A DNA stretch of 64,000 bases, taken from positions 3,162,001 through 3,226,000 of the forward strand of contig NZ_CP131913.1 of assembly GCF_030704205.1 (NCBI RefSeq), given 5' to 3'. The translations under genes were made by a program, and so were the position numbers. Below, one piece after another: positions 34,811 through 42,899 of this stretch. Origin of the DNA: Halomonas alkalicola (lineage in GTDB: Bacteria > Pseudomonadota > Gammaproteobacteria > Pseudomonadales > Halomonadaceae). The notes under the pieces are model-generated. The model did no database searches. It worked only from the letters and a program-made list of their open reading frames with translations, and was not told the origin of the DNA. The stretch's first letter is position 1, and each line of letters starts with the position of its first letter.

Positions 34811-35437
34811 ATGACACGACACGACATCACACGACTCAGCCTGGGCCTTGCCCTGGGGTTTCTGGCCCTGCCCCTGCAGGCCCAGCAGAACGACGCGACC
34901 CACTGGGTCAGCGATTCCCTGACCACCTACGTGCGCAGCGGTCCCACCGACGGCTATCGCATCATCGGTACCCTCACCGCCGGCGAGCCGGTGACGCAGC
35001 TCGAGACCAGCGGCAACTACACCCGGGTGCAGAATGCCGACGGCAACAGCGTCTGGATTCTCACCAGCGAGCTGCAGGAGACCCCCAGCGCCCAGGTCCG
35101 CGTGCCGGCGCTGGAGCAGCAGGTGGCCGAGCTCTCCGCCGAGCTCGACGGCATCAACGAGGAGTGGGAGAGCCGCACCGCCAGCCAGCGCGAGGCCCTG
35201 GAGACCCGCGAGGCGCGGATCGCCGACCTCGAGGCGCGCAACGAGGCGCTGGACGCCGAGACGGAGCAGTCCCGCCAGACCATCCGCCAGCTGCAGGCGC
35301 GCCTGGACACCCAGGAGGAGGACCTGCTGATGCGCTACTTCATGTACGGTGGCGGCGTGGCCGGGGCCGGCCTGCTGGTCGGCCTGATCGTGCCCCACCT
35401 GCCGCGCCGCAAGCGCAAGCGCGACCGCTGGTTCTGA
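34811..35437 (+). CDS. SH3-domain membrane-anchored protein (TIGR04211 type)
   Basis: A 208-residue envelope protein. A signal peptide (LSLGLALGFLALPLQAQ) is followed by a bacterial SH3 domain (residues 25-90; TYVRSGPTDGYRIIGTLTAG, then NSVWILTSELQ). A long coiled coil occupies about residues 95-170, and a C-terminal membrane helix (GGGVAGAGLLVGLIVPHL) with a basic end completes it. This order defines the SH3-and-anchor family of gammaproteobacteria (E. coli YgiM). The SH3 domain would lie in the periplasm, perhaps contacting peptidoglycan (inference). The 230 bp upstream contain no evident gene. Confidence 0.88.
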   Translation: MTRHDITRLSLGLALGFLALPLQAQQNDATHWVSDSLTTYVRSGPTDGYRIIGTLTAGEPVTQLETSGNYTRVQNADGNSVWILTSELQETPSAQVRVPALEQQVAELSAELDGINEEWESRTASQREALETREARIADLEARNEALDAETEQSRQTIRQLQARLDTQEEDLLMRYFMYGGGVAGAGLLVGLIVPHLPRRKRKRDRWF

Positions 35438-35447
35438 GGAGGGCGCC

Positions 35448-36086
35448 ATGGCGAATGAATGGCTCGACCGCTGGCGTGAAGGGCGCATCGGGTTCCACCT
35501 CGAGCGTCCCCACCCCATGCTGGTGGCCCACTGGCCCGGCCTCGAGGTCAGGCCGGGAACCAAGGTGCTGGTGCCGCTATGCGGCAAGAGCCTGGACATG
35601 CGCTGGCTGGCCGGCCATGACCATCCGGTGCTGGGCATCGAGCTGGCGCCGGAGGCGATCGAGCAGTTCGTGGCCGAGGGGCAGGGGGTGGTCACCCGCT
35701 ATCATCAGGCGGGGTTCCAGATCTGCCGCCAGGCTAACGTGGAGCTGTGGCAGGGCGACTTCTTCCACTTTCACATCGAGCAGGCGGCGGAGATCGGGGC
35801 CTTCTACGACCGTGCCTCGCTGATCGCGCTGCCGCCGGCCACGCGCCAGCGCTATGCCTTCCACCTGGCCCAGCTGGTCCCGCCGGGCAGCCGCGGCCTG
35901 CTGATCAGCCTCGAGCGAGAGCCGGGCGATGAAGGCGGCCCGCCGTTCAGTGTGCCCCCCGATGAGGTGCGCGAGCTGTTCGCGCCCAACTTCCGGGTCA
36001 CCCTGCTGGCGCAGGGCGAGCCGGAGGCCGGCAGCGGCTTCCGCGAGAGCGTCTGGGCGCTGGTGCGCCGCGGGCCGCTGGAGTAG
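35448..36086 (+). CDS. tpm: Thiopurine S-methyltransferase family protein
   Basis: A 212-residue SAM-dependent methyltransferase. It shows WLDRWREGRIGFHLERPHPM at the N-terminus, the SAM-binding VLVPLCGKSLDMRWLAGHDH near residues 41-60, and the family block FYDRASLIALPPATRQRYAF near residues 119-138. Bacterial TPMTs methylate thiopurines and can volatilise selenium or tellurium oxyanion derivatives. It follows the SH3 protein after 10 bp and ends at a strong terminator. Confidence 0.94.
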   Translation: MANEWLDRWREGRIGFHLERPHPMLVAHWPGLEVRPGTKVLVPLCGKSLDMRWLAGHDHPVLGIELAPEAIEQFVAEGQGVVTRYHQAGFQICRQANVELWQGDFFHFHIEQAAEIGAFYDRASLIALPPATRQRYAFHLAQLVPPGSRGLLISLEREPGDEGGPPFSVPPDEVRELFAPNFRVTLLAQGEPEAGSGFRESVWALVRRGPLE

Positions 36087-36103
36087 CCGCGGACACCCGA
36101 ACG

Positions 36104-36134
36104 CAGCGAGGGCGCCCGGTGGGCGCCCTCGCTG
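36104..36134. terminator. Hairpin between tpm and the YajG-like gene
   Basis: Perfect 14-bp arms (36104-36117 with 36121-36134) around GGT, between convergent genes. No long T-tract is present on either strand. Confidence 0.75.
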
Positions 36135-36153
36135 AGTTGGCGTATCCGATCGC

Positions 36154-36759
36154 TTATCGCGCCAGCAGCTGCCCCAGCTCCGGGTCCCGGAAGGCCCGGT
36201 TCAGGCCGTCGGAGAGCAGGTCGTTGACCATGCGGGTGTTGGTGTCGCGATCCGGGCGCACGGCATAGCTCTGGGTGCGGCGCGAGGTGTAGGTGCCGGT
36301 GTAGGTGTTGCCGCCGTTGCGCGCCTCGGCGATGAACACCGCCTCCAGGCGTGCCTCGTCGATCACCGGCCGGCTCTGGCCGCGCTCGTAGCCCAGGTGG
36401 TCCAGGGTCAGGGTCAGGCTGGGGCGGTTCGGGGCGCTCTCGGTGGTGGGGCTGAAGCCCATGTCGCGAACCGCGCGCTCGGCCTCGCGCTGCAGGCGCG
36501 GCACCAGCTCGTGGGCGTTGGCGGTGATGGTGGCGGTGGACATGGCGCTGCCGGTGCGGGTGCCGATCACTTCGCTGTCGCGGCCGTCCACGGCGATCAC
36601 CGTCACTGCCTGACCGCTGCCGGTGACCGGCACCTCGGCGCTGCGCTGGGGGTTGAGCTGCAGGTAGTGGGGGCTGGCGCAGGCGCTGAGCAGGCCAGCC
36701 GCCAGCAGGCCGGCAGACAGGCGAAACAGACGGGTACGAAGACGGCGACGCTGCAGCAT
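36154..36759 (-). CDS. YajG-like outer-membrane lipoprotein
   Basis: A 201-residue lipoprotein. The signal peptide RLSAGLLAAGLLSACAS has a lipobox with the lipidated Cys near residue 26. The mature part shows the YajG family pattern: PHYLQLNPQRSAEVPV, VIAVDGRDSEVIGTRTG, LTLDHLGYERGQSRPVIDEA and a C-terminal NDLLSDGLNRAFRDPEL. YajG-type proteins are uncharacterised, surface-linked lipoproteins. The start at 36757-36759 is preceded by GGGAG. It is divergent from the downstream GNAT gene. Confidence 0.85.
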   Translation of the reverse strand: MLQRRRLRTRLFRLSAGLLAAGLLSACASPHYLQLNPQRSAEVPVTGSGQAVTVIAVDGRDSEVIGTRTGSAMSTATITANAHELVPRLQREAERAVRDMGFSPTTESAPNRPSLTLTLDHLGYERGQSRPVIDEARLEAVFIAEARNGGNTYTGTYTSRRTQSYAVRPDRDTNTRMVNDLLSDGLNRAFRDPELGQLLAR

Positions 36760-36936
36760 GGGGTAACTCCCTGGGGCGACGGGGGATAAGGGTTGTGCCC
36801 GCCAGTATATCGCCTCGCCCCGGGGCCCGGAATTCCTCGGGCAGGGGGCCTGCCTCAACGGTACACTTCAGTCAGGGCGCTTCAGGCAGGCGCCCCGGAC
36901 ACGTTGCCCGTCGGTATCGCCCACTGGAGAAGCGCA

Positions 36937-37365
36937 ATGATTCGTCCTGCCGTCCCGCACGAGATTCCGCGGCTGGCCGATATCTGGCTCAGGGCCTCCC
37001 TGCGCGCCCACGACTTCATCCCGGCGGCGTTCTGGGAGTCGTGCCGCGAGCCCATGGCCAGTGACCACCTGCCCGGCGCCGAGGAGCTGCTGGTGCTCGA
37101 GGTGGAGGGGCGGGTGATCGGCTTCGCCGCGCTCAACGGCGAGCGCCTCGAGGCCCTCTTCATCGACCCCGAGGTGCAGAGCTACGGCCACGGTTCGCTG
37201 CTGATGGCGCATGCCATGGCCCACCACGCCCGGCTGTCGCTGTGCGTCTTCTCGCGCAACGTGCGCGCGGTCTCCTTCTATCGCCGCCTGGGCTTCCAGG
37301 TGGTCGAGGAGCGCATCGAGCCGCTCACCGGCGAGCCCGAGACCCTGATGGCCTGGCAGCGCTGA
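36937..37365 (+). CDS. GNAT family N-acetyltransferase
   Basis: A 142-residue acetyl-CoA-dependent acetyltransferase. It starts MIRPAVPHEIPRLADIWLRA, and the acetyl-CoA pyrophosphate-binding part is EALFIDPEVQSYGHGSLLMA (a degenerate Gln/Arg-x-x-Gly-x-Gly loop). LCVFSRNVRAVSFYRRLGFQ is motif B. It resembles YjaB-type acetyltransferases. The ATG at 36937 follows GGAGA. It is convergent with msrQ, 22 bp away. The substrate is unknown. Confidence 0.88.
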   Translation: MIRPAVPHEIPRLADIWLRASLRAHDFIPAAFWESCREPMASDHLPGAEELLVLEVEGRVIGFAALNGERLEALFIDPEVQSYGHGSLLMAHAMAHHARLSLCVFSRNVRAVSFYRRLGFQVVEERIEPLTGEPETLMAWQR

Positions 37366-37387
37366 GAGATAGCCTGGCCGATCGCTT

Positions 37388-38008
37388 TCAGGCGCGGCTG
37401 ACCGCCCGGCGCACCCTGGGCAGGGCGCGGGCGACCGGGGGCAGGCGAGTCGCCATGATCAGCGCCGCGGCGACGGCATACATCACCCACTCCTTCAGGT
37501 CGGCACGCACGACCAAGAAGAAGTGCAGCAGGACCAGGCCGAGGATGGGGTAGGCGAGCCGGTGCAGCGGCTTCCAGCGCTTCCCCAGGCGGCGCATGGC
37601 CCAGTGGCTGGAGGTGGCGCCCAGCGCCATGAGGCCCAGCAGCGCCAGCATGCCGACGATGATGTAGGGCCGCTTGACCAGCTCGCTGCCGAGCAGCGCC
37701 CAGTCGAGCCCGAGAATGAACAGCGCATAGCTGAGCACGTGCAGGCAGGCGTAGGCGAGGGTCCAGAGCCCGAGCTGCCTGCGGATCAGGGTGAAGCCCT
37801 TCCAGCGGGTCAGGCGGGTCAGCGGCGTGAGGCTCAGGGTGAGCAGCAGCATCCAGAGCGCGCCGAGGCCGGTATTGAGCAGCAGGAAGCGCCCCGGTTC
37901 GGGGCCGGCGGCGTGGGTGGCCACCTGCCACGCCCATAGCGCGAGGGGCGCCAGCGCCGCCAGGAAGACCCCGCCGCGCCACAGCCACCAGCCATGCCTG
38001 GCCGTCAT
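37388..38008 (-). CDS. msrQ: Heme-binding membrane subunit MsrQ
   Basis: A 206-residue inner-membrane b-type cytochrome of the MsrPQ system. About six helices are visible, with LNTGLGALWMLLLTLSLTPL and conserved His residues in YACLHVLSYALF, GATSSHWAMRR and RLAYPILGLVLLHFFLVVR. It passes electrons from the respiratory chain to the periplasmic reductase MsrP. Its start shares one base with the msrP stop, so the two are translationally coupled. GC content is high like the chromosomal average, in contrast to the 5' half of msrP. Confidence 0.95.
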   Translation of the reverse strand: MTARHGWWLWRGGVFLAALAPLALWAWQVATHAAGPEPGRFLLLNTGLGALWMLLLTLSLTPLTRLTRWKGFTLIRRQLGLWTLAYACLHVLSYALFILGLDWALLGSELVKRPYIIVGMLALLGLMALGATSSHWAMRRLGKRWKPLHRLAYPILGLVLLHFFLVVRADLKEWVMYAVAAALIMATRLPPVARALPRVRRAVSRA

Positions 38009-39024
38009 CAGTAATGGGTCCTCAGGTCCAGCCCGGCATAGAGGCTCGCCACCTCGTCGGCATAGCCGTTGAACAGCTGAGTCTCGATGATGTTGGGCCG
38101 GAAGAGGGTGTTGGGCAGCCGACGCTCGGTGGCCTGGCTCCAGCGGGGGTGGTCCACGTCGGGGTTCACGTTGGCGTAGAAGCCGTACTCGTCGGGGGCG
38201 ATCTGCTGCCAGGTGTTCATCGGCTGCTCCTCGACCAGCGAGATGCGCACGATCGACTTGATGCTCTTGAAGCCGTACTTCCAGGGCACCACCAGCCGCA
38301 GGGGGGCGCCGTTCTGGTTGGGCAGCTCGCGACCGTACATGCCCATGGCCAGCAGCGTCAGCGGGTGCATGGCTTCGTCCAGGCGCAGTCCTTCCACGTA
38401 GGGCCAGTCGATGATCGAGAACGAGGAGCGCTGACCGCGCATCTGCTCCGGGTCTACCAGGGTTTCAAAGCGCACGTAGTTGGCTTTGCTGGTGGGGTCG
38501 GCACGCTTGATCACCTCGGCGAGGGGGATGCCCAGCCAGGGGATCACCATCGACCATGCCTCTACGCAGCGCAGGCGGTAGATACGCTCTTCAAACTGCG
38601 AGGGCCTGGCTAAGTCTTCCAGGGCAATACGCCCTCCGTTATTGACTTCGCCATCCACCACTACGCTCCAGGGCTGGGTTTCCAGGCTATCGGCATGACG
38701 GGCGGGGTCGCGCTTATCTGTGCCAAACTCGAAAAAATTGTTATAGCCACTGGCGTCATCAAAGGGCGTCAGCGCATCTTGTTCGGGATCGCTTGGGGTG
38801 ATGGCTCGCCACTGGGTATCGCTGATCTTTTCCTCAAGCCACGCAGGCGCGTTGCCTTCAGGTACATCCGAGTAGTCGGCATTGGCACTTACGTTACCGG
38901 GTAGGGCAAGCCCCGCGCCCAACCCGGCGATACCCCCCATGAAGCGTCGACGTGAAAGATAGATGGACTCTGGAGTGACATCGGATTCGTGCAGATCACT
39001 TGGCTTGGCAATCTTTATCAGCAT
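38008..39024 (-). CDS. msrP: Periplasmic methionine sulfoxide reductase, catalytic subunit MsrP
   Basis: A 338-residue molybdopterin enzyme that reduces oxidised methionines in periplasmic proteins. A Tat signal (SRRRFMGGIAGLGAGLALPG) is near residues 28-47. The molybdenum ligand Cys lies in RLRCVEAWSMVIPW near residue 153. GLRLDEAMHPLTLLAMGMYG and WKYGFKSIKSIVRI are family blocks. The ATG at 39022-39024 was chosen (GAGG 8 bases upstream); a GTG 12 bases earlier is possible. Base composition changes inside the gene near 38575: about 67 % GC towards the 3' end, about 52-58 % towards the start. It follows a two-component system by 97 bp. Confidence 0.96.
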   Translation of the reverse strand: MLIKIAKPSDLHESDVTPESIYLSRRRFMGGIAGLGAGLALPGNVSANADYSDVPEGNAPAWLEEKISDTQWRAITPSDPEQDALTPFDDASGYNNFFEFGTDKRDPARHADSLETQPWSVVVDGEVNNGGRIALEDLARPSQFEERIYRLRCVEAWSMVIPWLGIPLAEVIKRADPTSKANYVRFETLVDPEQMRGQRSSFSIIDWPYVEGLRLDEAMHPLTLLAMGMYGRELPNQNGAPLRLVVPWKYGFKSIKSIVRISLVEEQPMNTWQQIAPDEYGFYANVNPDVDHPRWSQATERRLPNTLFRPNIIETQLFNGYADEVASLYAGLDLRTHY

Positions 39025-39121
39025 CTGGCACCTCACACCGGGGGTAAGCCTGTCAATGACATGCTTGGTAGCGACTTCGCTCAGTTTGCATGAGATTTAT
39101 CACAGCCAGCTCCCCGGGTTA

Positions 39122-40612
39122 TTACGTGTTTATAACGTCAGATGAGTGGGAAGCGTACGCCGGTAATCGTATGCAGAAAGAGGCTCCCCCGGAGGCAAGG
39201 TTCTCAGCGCGGATATCGCCGCCCTGAAGCGTCATGATTCTGCGGGCGATCGCCAGCCCTAGCCCGGCATGGCCAGAGCCGTCAGTGGCTTCGCCGCGAT
39301 AGAAAGGATCAAAGATATGCGGTAGATCCTGTTCTGAAATACCCGTGCCGCTGTCCCGCACGCAGACCTCCGGTTCGCCACCCGCCTGGCCGACCACGAC
39401 GTCAATGCGACCTCCAGCAGGGCTGTAGGCAATGGCGTTGCTGATCAGGTTATCCAGTACGCGCTCGGTCATGGCCAGGTCGGCGTAGGCGGTCGGCAAC
39501 GCCGGATCTCCGCTCAGGGTTAGCGTCAACTGATTGTCACGAGCTGCCTGTTCGTGTTTCTGCACCACGTCGTGGACCAGTTCCGCCAGCGGGAAGGGCT
39601 CCGGCACGGGCTGTTTCTCCCTCGCCTCGAGGGCGGCAAGTTCGAAGAGCTCATCCACCAAGCGGCTCAACCGCCGGCCTTCCTTGAGCGCGATGTCGAG
39701 AAAGCGATCCTGCTCTTGCGGGCTGAGACGGTCACGTCGCAATTTCAGACTCTCGATATAGCCCTGCATGGACGCCAGCGGCGTGCGTAGATCATGGGAT
39801 ACCTGGGCGACCAGACGACGGCGCTGGGCATCCTTTTCCGTCAGCTGTTCGATCTGGCAGGCAATGCGGTGGGCCATTTCATCGAAGGTGACGCCCAGAT
39901 AGTCGATCTCATCACGCACCACGGGCCGCCTGCCGTGCTGTGGGCTGAGGCTCATGTCGCTGTTCTCGAATTCCTCCACTAGCCGCGTCAGCGATCTCAG
40001 CCGGCGGGTCAGCAGGCGGAAGATCGTCAGTCCTGCGATCATTGCCACCACCAGGCTCACCAGCAGCGCCCAGGCGCTCATCTCCAGCACTTTGCCGCCT
40101 CGGGCCATGGTTTCCGCCGCGTCGTATTCCTCACCCCGCAATACCACATAAAGATAACCTTCGGGATTCTCCGCCCCTGGCACCGGGGTGACGGAAAAGA
40201 CTTTCTGCCGGTCATGACTGCGGGGGTCGTCGCCGAGTAGCGGGTAGAGGTTCATGTCACTCATCAATCTATGTATGGGCGACAGTGAGACCTGGTTGCG
40301 TTTGATCTTCGTCGGGTCCGCGGAATAGGAGAGGATGGTGCCATCCAGGTCCAGCAGGTAGATCTCGATGCTGGGGTTGATCGTCATGTACAGAGCGAAC
40401 AGCTCTTCCAGGGCGCTACGGTCAAGTTCTCCTTCGCTGACCAGATTCCTGTCTGATACCAGGTTCTTGGCCAGATCCTGGTAAAGCGCCTGGTTGACCG
40501 AGGCGCTATATTCACGCAACGAATAGAGGCTGATGAAGGTATACAGTAGGCCGACAGCCAGTAACAATAAAAACAGGCCCAAGGACAGCCGTGTGTAGAG
40601 TGTCTTCAGCAT
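39122..40612 (-). CDS. Sensor histidine kinase
   Basis: A 496-residue membrane kinase. An N-terminal helix (LSLGLFLLLLAVGLLYTFIS) and a second near residues 175-200 flank a periplasmic sensing domain of about 145 residues. A HAMP domain follows. The phospho-acceptor His is in VAQVSHDLRTPLASMQGYIE near residue 275. The ATPase has the N box LDNLISNAIAYSPAGG, G1 DSGTGISEQDL and G2 GHAGLGLAIARRI. Four bases separate it from the response regulator gene, so they are a pair. Position beside msrPQ recalls HprS/YedV of E. coli, which senses reactive chlorine or peroxide; orthology is not established. Base composition is lower in GC than flanks. Confidence 0.92.
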   Translation of the reverse strand: MLKTLYTRLSLGLFLLLLAVGLLYTFISLYSLREYSASVNQALYQDLAKNLVSDRNLVSEGELDRSALEELFALYMTINPSIEIYLLDLDGTILSYSADPTKIKRNQVSLSPIHRLMSDMNLYPLLGDDPRSHDRQKVFSVTPVPGAENPEGYLYVVLRGEEYDAAETMARGGKVLEMSAWALLVSLVVAMIAGLTIFRLLTRRLRSLTRLVEEFENSDMSLSPQHGRRPVVRDEIDYLGVTFDEMAHRIACQIEQLTEKDAQRRRLVAQVSHDLRTPLASMQGYIESLKLRRDRLSPQEQDRFLDIALKEGRRLSRLVDELFELAALEAREKQPVPEPFPLAELVHDVVQKHEQAARDNQLTLTLSGDPALPTAYADLAMTERVLDNLISNAIAYSPAGGRIDVVVGQAGGEPEVCVRDSGTGISEQDLPHIFDPFYRGEATDGSGHAGLGLAIARRIMTLQGGDIRAENLASGGASFCIRLPAYASHSSDVINT

Positions 40613-40615
40613 GGA

Positions 40616-41317
40616 TCATTCACGGAAACGATAGCCCACCCCCCAAACCGTCTGGATAAACTCCGGTCTGGCTGGGTTCGTTTCGATCTTGCCCCGCAGG
40701 CGATTGATGTGGGTGTTGACGGTATGTTCGTAACCTTCGTGGCTGTAGCCCCACACGGTATCCAGTAGTTGGACACGGCTGAATACCCGCCCCGGATGGC
40801 TGGCAAAGTGCCAGAGCAGGTCAAACTCCCGCGCAGTAAGTTCGACTGGCTGATCCTTTACGAATACCCGACGGCGCAGTGGGTCAATACGCAGCCCATC
40901 GGCGGACAATTCTTCATTGCAGGTTGCTGCTGCCGCCGCAGATGCCATGGCATCCACGCGCCGGAACAAGGCCTTCACCCTCGCGGAGAGTTCGGCCACA
41001 CTGAAGGGTTTGGTAAGGTAATCATCTGCCCCCATTTCCAGGCCCAGCACTCGGTCCAGTTCACTGCCTTTGGCCGTCAGCATCAATACGGGGACGTAGC
41101 CAGGGCCCGAGCGGATTTCACGACACACCGACAGCCCGTCCATGCCGGGCAACATCAGGTCGAGGATTACCAGGTCGATATCCCCCTCACGAAAGCGCGT
41201 AAGACCGGTATCACCCCGTTCACAAAGAACGGGGTTCATACCAAGTTCGGTCACGTGCATGCTTACGAGTTCACCGATACCCGGGTTGTCTTCGACAATC
41301 AGTACGTTTCGCGTCAT
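40616..41317 (-). CDS. OmpR-family response regulator
   Basis: A 233-residue regulator. The receiver domain begins NVLIVEDNPGIGELVSMHVT, with the phosphorylated Asp in LVILDLMLPGMDG near residue 52 and the Lys in YLTKPFSVAEL near residue 102. A short Ala-rich linker leads to a winged-helix DNA-binding domain (LTAREFDLLWHFASHPGRVF, then EHTVNTHINRLRGKIE and VWGVGYRF). Its likely target is the array of 11-bp-phased half-sites at 41704-41769 (inference). It lies 55 bp downstream of the Met-rich gene and 3 bp upstream of its kinase. Confidence 0.94.
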   Translation of the reverse strand: MTRNVLIVEDNPGIGELVSMHVTELGMNPVLCERGDTGLTRFREGDIDLVILDLMLPGMDGLSVCREIRSGPGYVPVLMLTAKGSELDRVLGLEMGADDYLTKPFSVAELSARVKALFRRVDAMASAAAAATCNEELSADGLRIDPLRRRVFVKDQPVELTAREFDLLWHFASHPGRVFSRVQLLDTVWGYSHEGYEHTVNTHINRLRGKIETNPARPEFIQTVWGVGYRFRE

Positions 41318-41372
41318 GGGCTCCTTGCTCTAGGCACGTGAATGGCCGCGATGAAACCCGGGAGCCTGAGGT

Positions 41373-41636
41373 TTACATGCTCTCGCTTTCCATCTCTTCA
41401 TCCATGTCCATATCGTCTCCCATATCCATGTCGTCTTCCATGTCACCGTTCATTTCCATGTCGCTTTCCATTTCCATGGAGTCGGACATGCCTTCCCTTT
41501 TCATGTCGCTCTCGTCCATGGATTCATGCATGTCGTCTTCCATCATGCCCTCTTCGGACATCATTTCATCCGCCTGGCTGGCCGTTGTCATCAGGCTGAA
41601 GATACAGATTGCAGCAACTGCAGTGAACTTGCTCAT
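41373..41636 (-). CDS. Secreted Met/Asp/Glu-rich small protein (MrpX-like in composition)
   Basis: An 87-residue protein. The signal peptide (FTAVAAICIFSLMTTASQA) is cleaved after Ala-Ser-Gln-Ala, leaving a mature chain of 65 residues. Of these 19 are Met and 30 are Asp or Glu; only two are basic and none is Cys. Met mostly alternates with acidic residues (DMEDDMDMGDDMDMDEEM). GGAGGAG lies 9 bases before the ATG. A periplasmic Met-rich peptide repaired by an MsrP enzyme is known as MrpX in Azospira, where it scavenges hypochlorite. Composition and context match, but sequence orthology is not claimed. Metal (Cu/Ag) binding is an alternative. Confidence 0.85.
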   Translation of the reverse strand: MSKFTAVAAICIFSLMTTASQADEMMSEEGMMEDDMHESMDESDMKREGMSDSMEMESDMEMNGDMEDDMDMGDDMDMDEEMESESM

Positions 41637-41659
41637 AGTGATTTCTCCTCCGAAGATGA

Positions 41660-41680
41660 AGCCTGCCGGGCTGGCAGGCT
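41660..41680 (-). promoter_or_regulatory. 5'-leader hairpin of the Met-rich gene
   Basis: AGCCTGCC (41660-41667) pairs with GGCAGGCT (41673-41680) around a 5-base loop. The stem ends 7 bases before the GGAGGAG ribosome binding site (41646-41652), so it could protect the mRNA or tune translation. Confidence 0.5.
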
Positions 41681-41703
41681 CGAACCTATCGTGGATGCAC
41701 GGC

Positions 41704-41769
41704 ATCACGGGAGAATCACGGGGTGATTAAGAGTGTATCGCGCAAAGTTCACAAATGTATCACGGCCGG
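41704..41769. promoter_or_regulatory. Six half-sites phased at 11 bp (response-regulator operator)
   Basis: Half-sites start at 41704, 41715, 41726, 41737, 41748 and 41759, every 11 bp: ATCACGG, ATCACGG, ATTAAGA, ATCGCGC, TTCACAA, ATCACGG. The first, second and sixth are identical over seven bases. OmpR/PhoB-family regulators bind head-to-tail sites with 10-11 bp period. The array lies 68-133 bp upstream of the Met-rich start codon, next to a -10-like GATAGG on the minus strand at about 41686-41691. Confidence 0.65.
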
Positions 41770-41810
41770 GCTTCGTATCCGCTCGACGACGTTTCGGGCG
41801 AAGCCCTAGG

Positions 41811-42899
41811 TCAGGCCGCGGTGGGCTGGCGTAGCTGACTTGCCTCATCGCTGAAGCGATGCCAGCGCCGCGGAACGGCGTACAGGCGCGTACCGCGTGT
41901 GAGGTGGAGCCTTTCGTAATCGGCGTGGCTCACCGTGGCCAGCCAGGGCTCGCCCAGCCAGTCCGCCTCCAGCTCCACGCGCACTTCGGCGCCCACCGGT
42001 GAAATGGCGGTCACGCACACCGGCAGGTGGGCGTGCTGTGTGGCGCTGGGCGCGAGCTCCAGCTCGTGCGGGCGCAGCAGCAGCTCTTCGGGGCCGTCCT
42101 TGAGATCCACGGCCAGGCGTGCATCGCCACAGGTCAGCACGCCGTTGCGCACCGTGCCTTCGAGGTGATTGACGTCGCCCAGGAACTCGAACACGAAGCG
42201 GTTGGCCGGATGACGATAGAGTTCGTCGGGGGTGTCGATCTGCTCGATGCGGCCGTTGCTCATCACCACCACGCGGTCGGAGAGCTCCAGCGCCTCCTCC
42301 TGATCGTGGGTGACGAACAGGCTGGTGAAGTTGAGCTCGTCGTGCAGATGGCGCAGCCAGCGGCGCAGCTCCTGGCGAACCTTGGCATCCAGCGCGCCGA
42401 AGGGTTCGTCGAGCAGCAGCTCGTCGGGGCGCAGGGCCAGGGCGCGTGCCAGCGAGCCCCGCTGCTGCTGACCGCCGGAGAGCTGGGCGGGGTAGCGGTG
42501 GGCCATATGCTCGAGCTTGACCATCTCCAGCAGGCGATGCACCCGGCTGCGAATCTCGCCGCTCGAGGGACGACTCTTGCGCGGCATCACCGTGAGGCCG
42601 AAGGCCACGTTGTCGAACACCGTCATGTGTCGGAACAGCGCGTAGTGCTGGAACACGAAGCCGATGCGCCGGTCGCGCACGTGCAGATGGGTCACGTCGC
42701 GCTCGCCGAACAGGATGCGGGCGCCGGCCACGTTGTCTGCCGTTTCCAGTCCGGCAATGATGCGCAGCAGCGTGGTCTTGCCGGAGCCGGAGGGGCCGAG
42801 CAGGCCGACCAGCTCGCCTTCGGCGATGTCCAGATCGATCGGCTCCAGCGCCTGGGTCCTGCCGAAGTGCTTGCCGATCTCGTGAAGGCGGATGCTCAT
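41811..42899 (-). CDS. cysA: Sulfate/thiosulfate ABC importer ATP-binding subunit
   Basis: A 362-residue ATPase energising sulfate uptake. Walker A is [20 protein letters not shown] near residues 33-52, the signature [20 protein letters not shown] near residues 135-154, and Walker [15 protein letters not shown]. The C-terminal TOBE-like regulatory domain shows [12 protein letters not shown]. Overlaps cysW by 4 bp. It is the last gene of the sbp-cysT-cysW-cysA operon. The signature reads RGSLARA where most CysA proteins have RIALARA, a minor variation. Confidence 0.94.
   Translation of the reverse strand: MSIRLHEIGKHFGRTQALEPIDLDIAEGELVGLLGPSGSGKTTLLRIIAGLETADNVAGARILFGERDVTHLHVRDRRIGFVFQHYALFRHMTVFDNVAFGLTVMPRKSRPSSGEIRSRVHRLLEMVKLEHMAHRYPAQLSGGQQQRGSLARALALRPDELLLDEPFGALDAKVRQELRRWLRHLHDELNFTSLFVTHDQEEALELSDRVVVMSNGRIEQIDTPDELYRHPANRFVFEFLGDVNHLEGTVRNGVLTCGDARLAVDLKDGPEELLLRPHELELAPSATQHAHLPVCVTAISPVGAEVRVELEADWLGEPWLATVSHADYERLHLTRGTRLYAVPRRWHRFSDEASQLRQPTAA

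Noticed and set aside
39099..39105. A single ATCACAG upstream of msrP as a regulator site
   Set aside because: One isolated half-site without the 11-bp partners seen at 41704-41769 is not distinguishable from chance.
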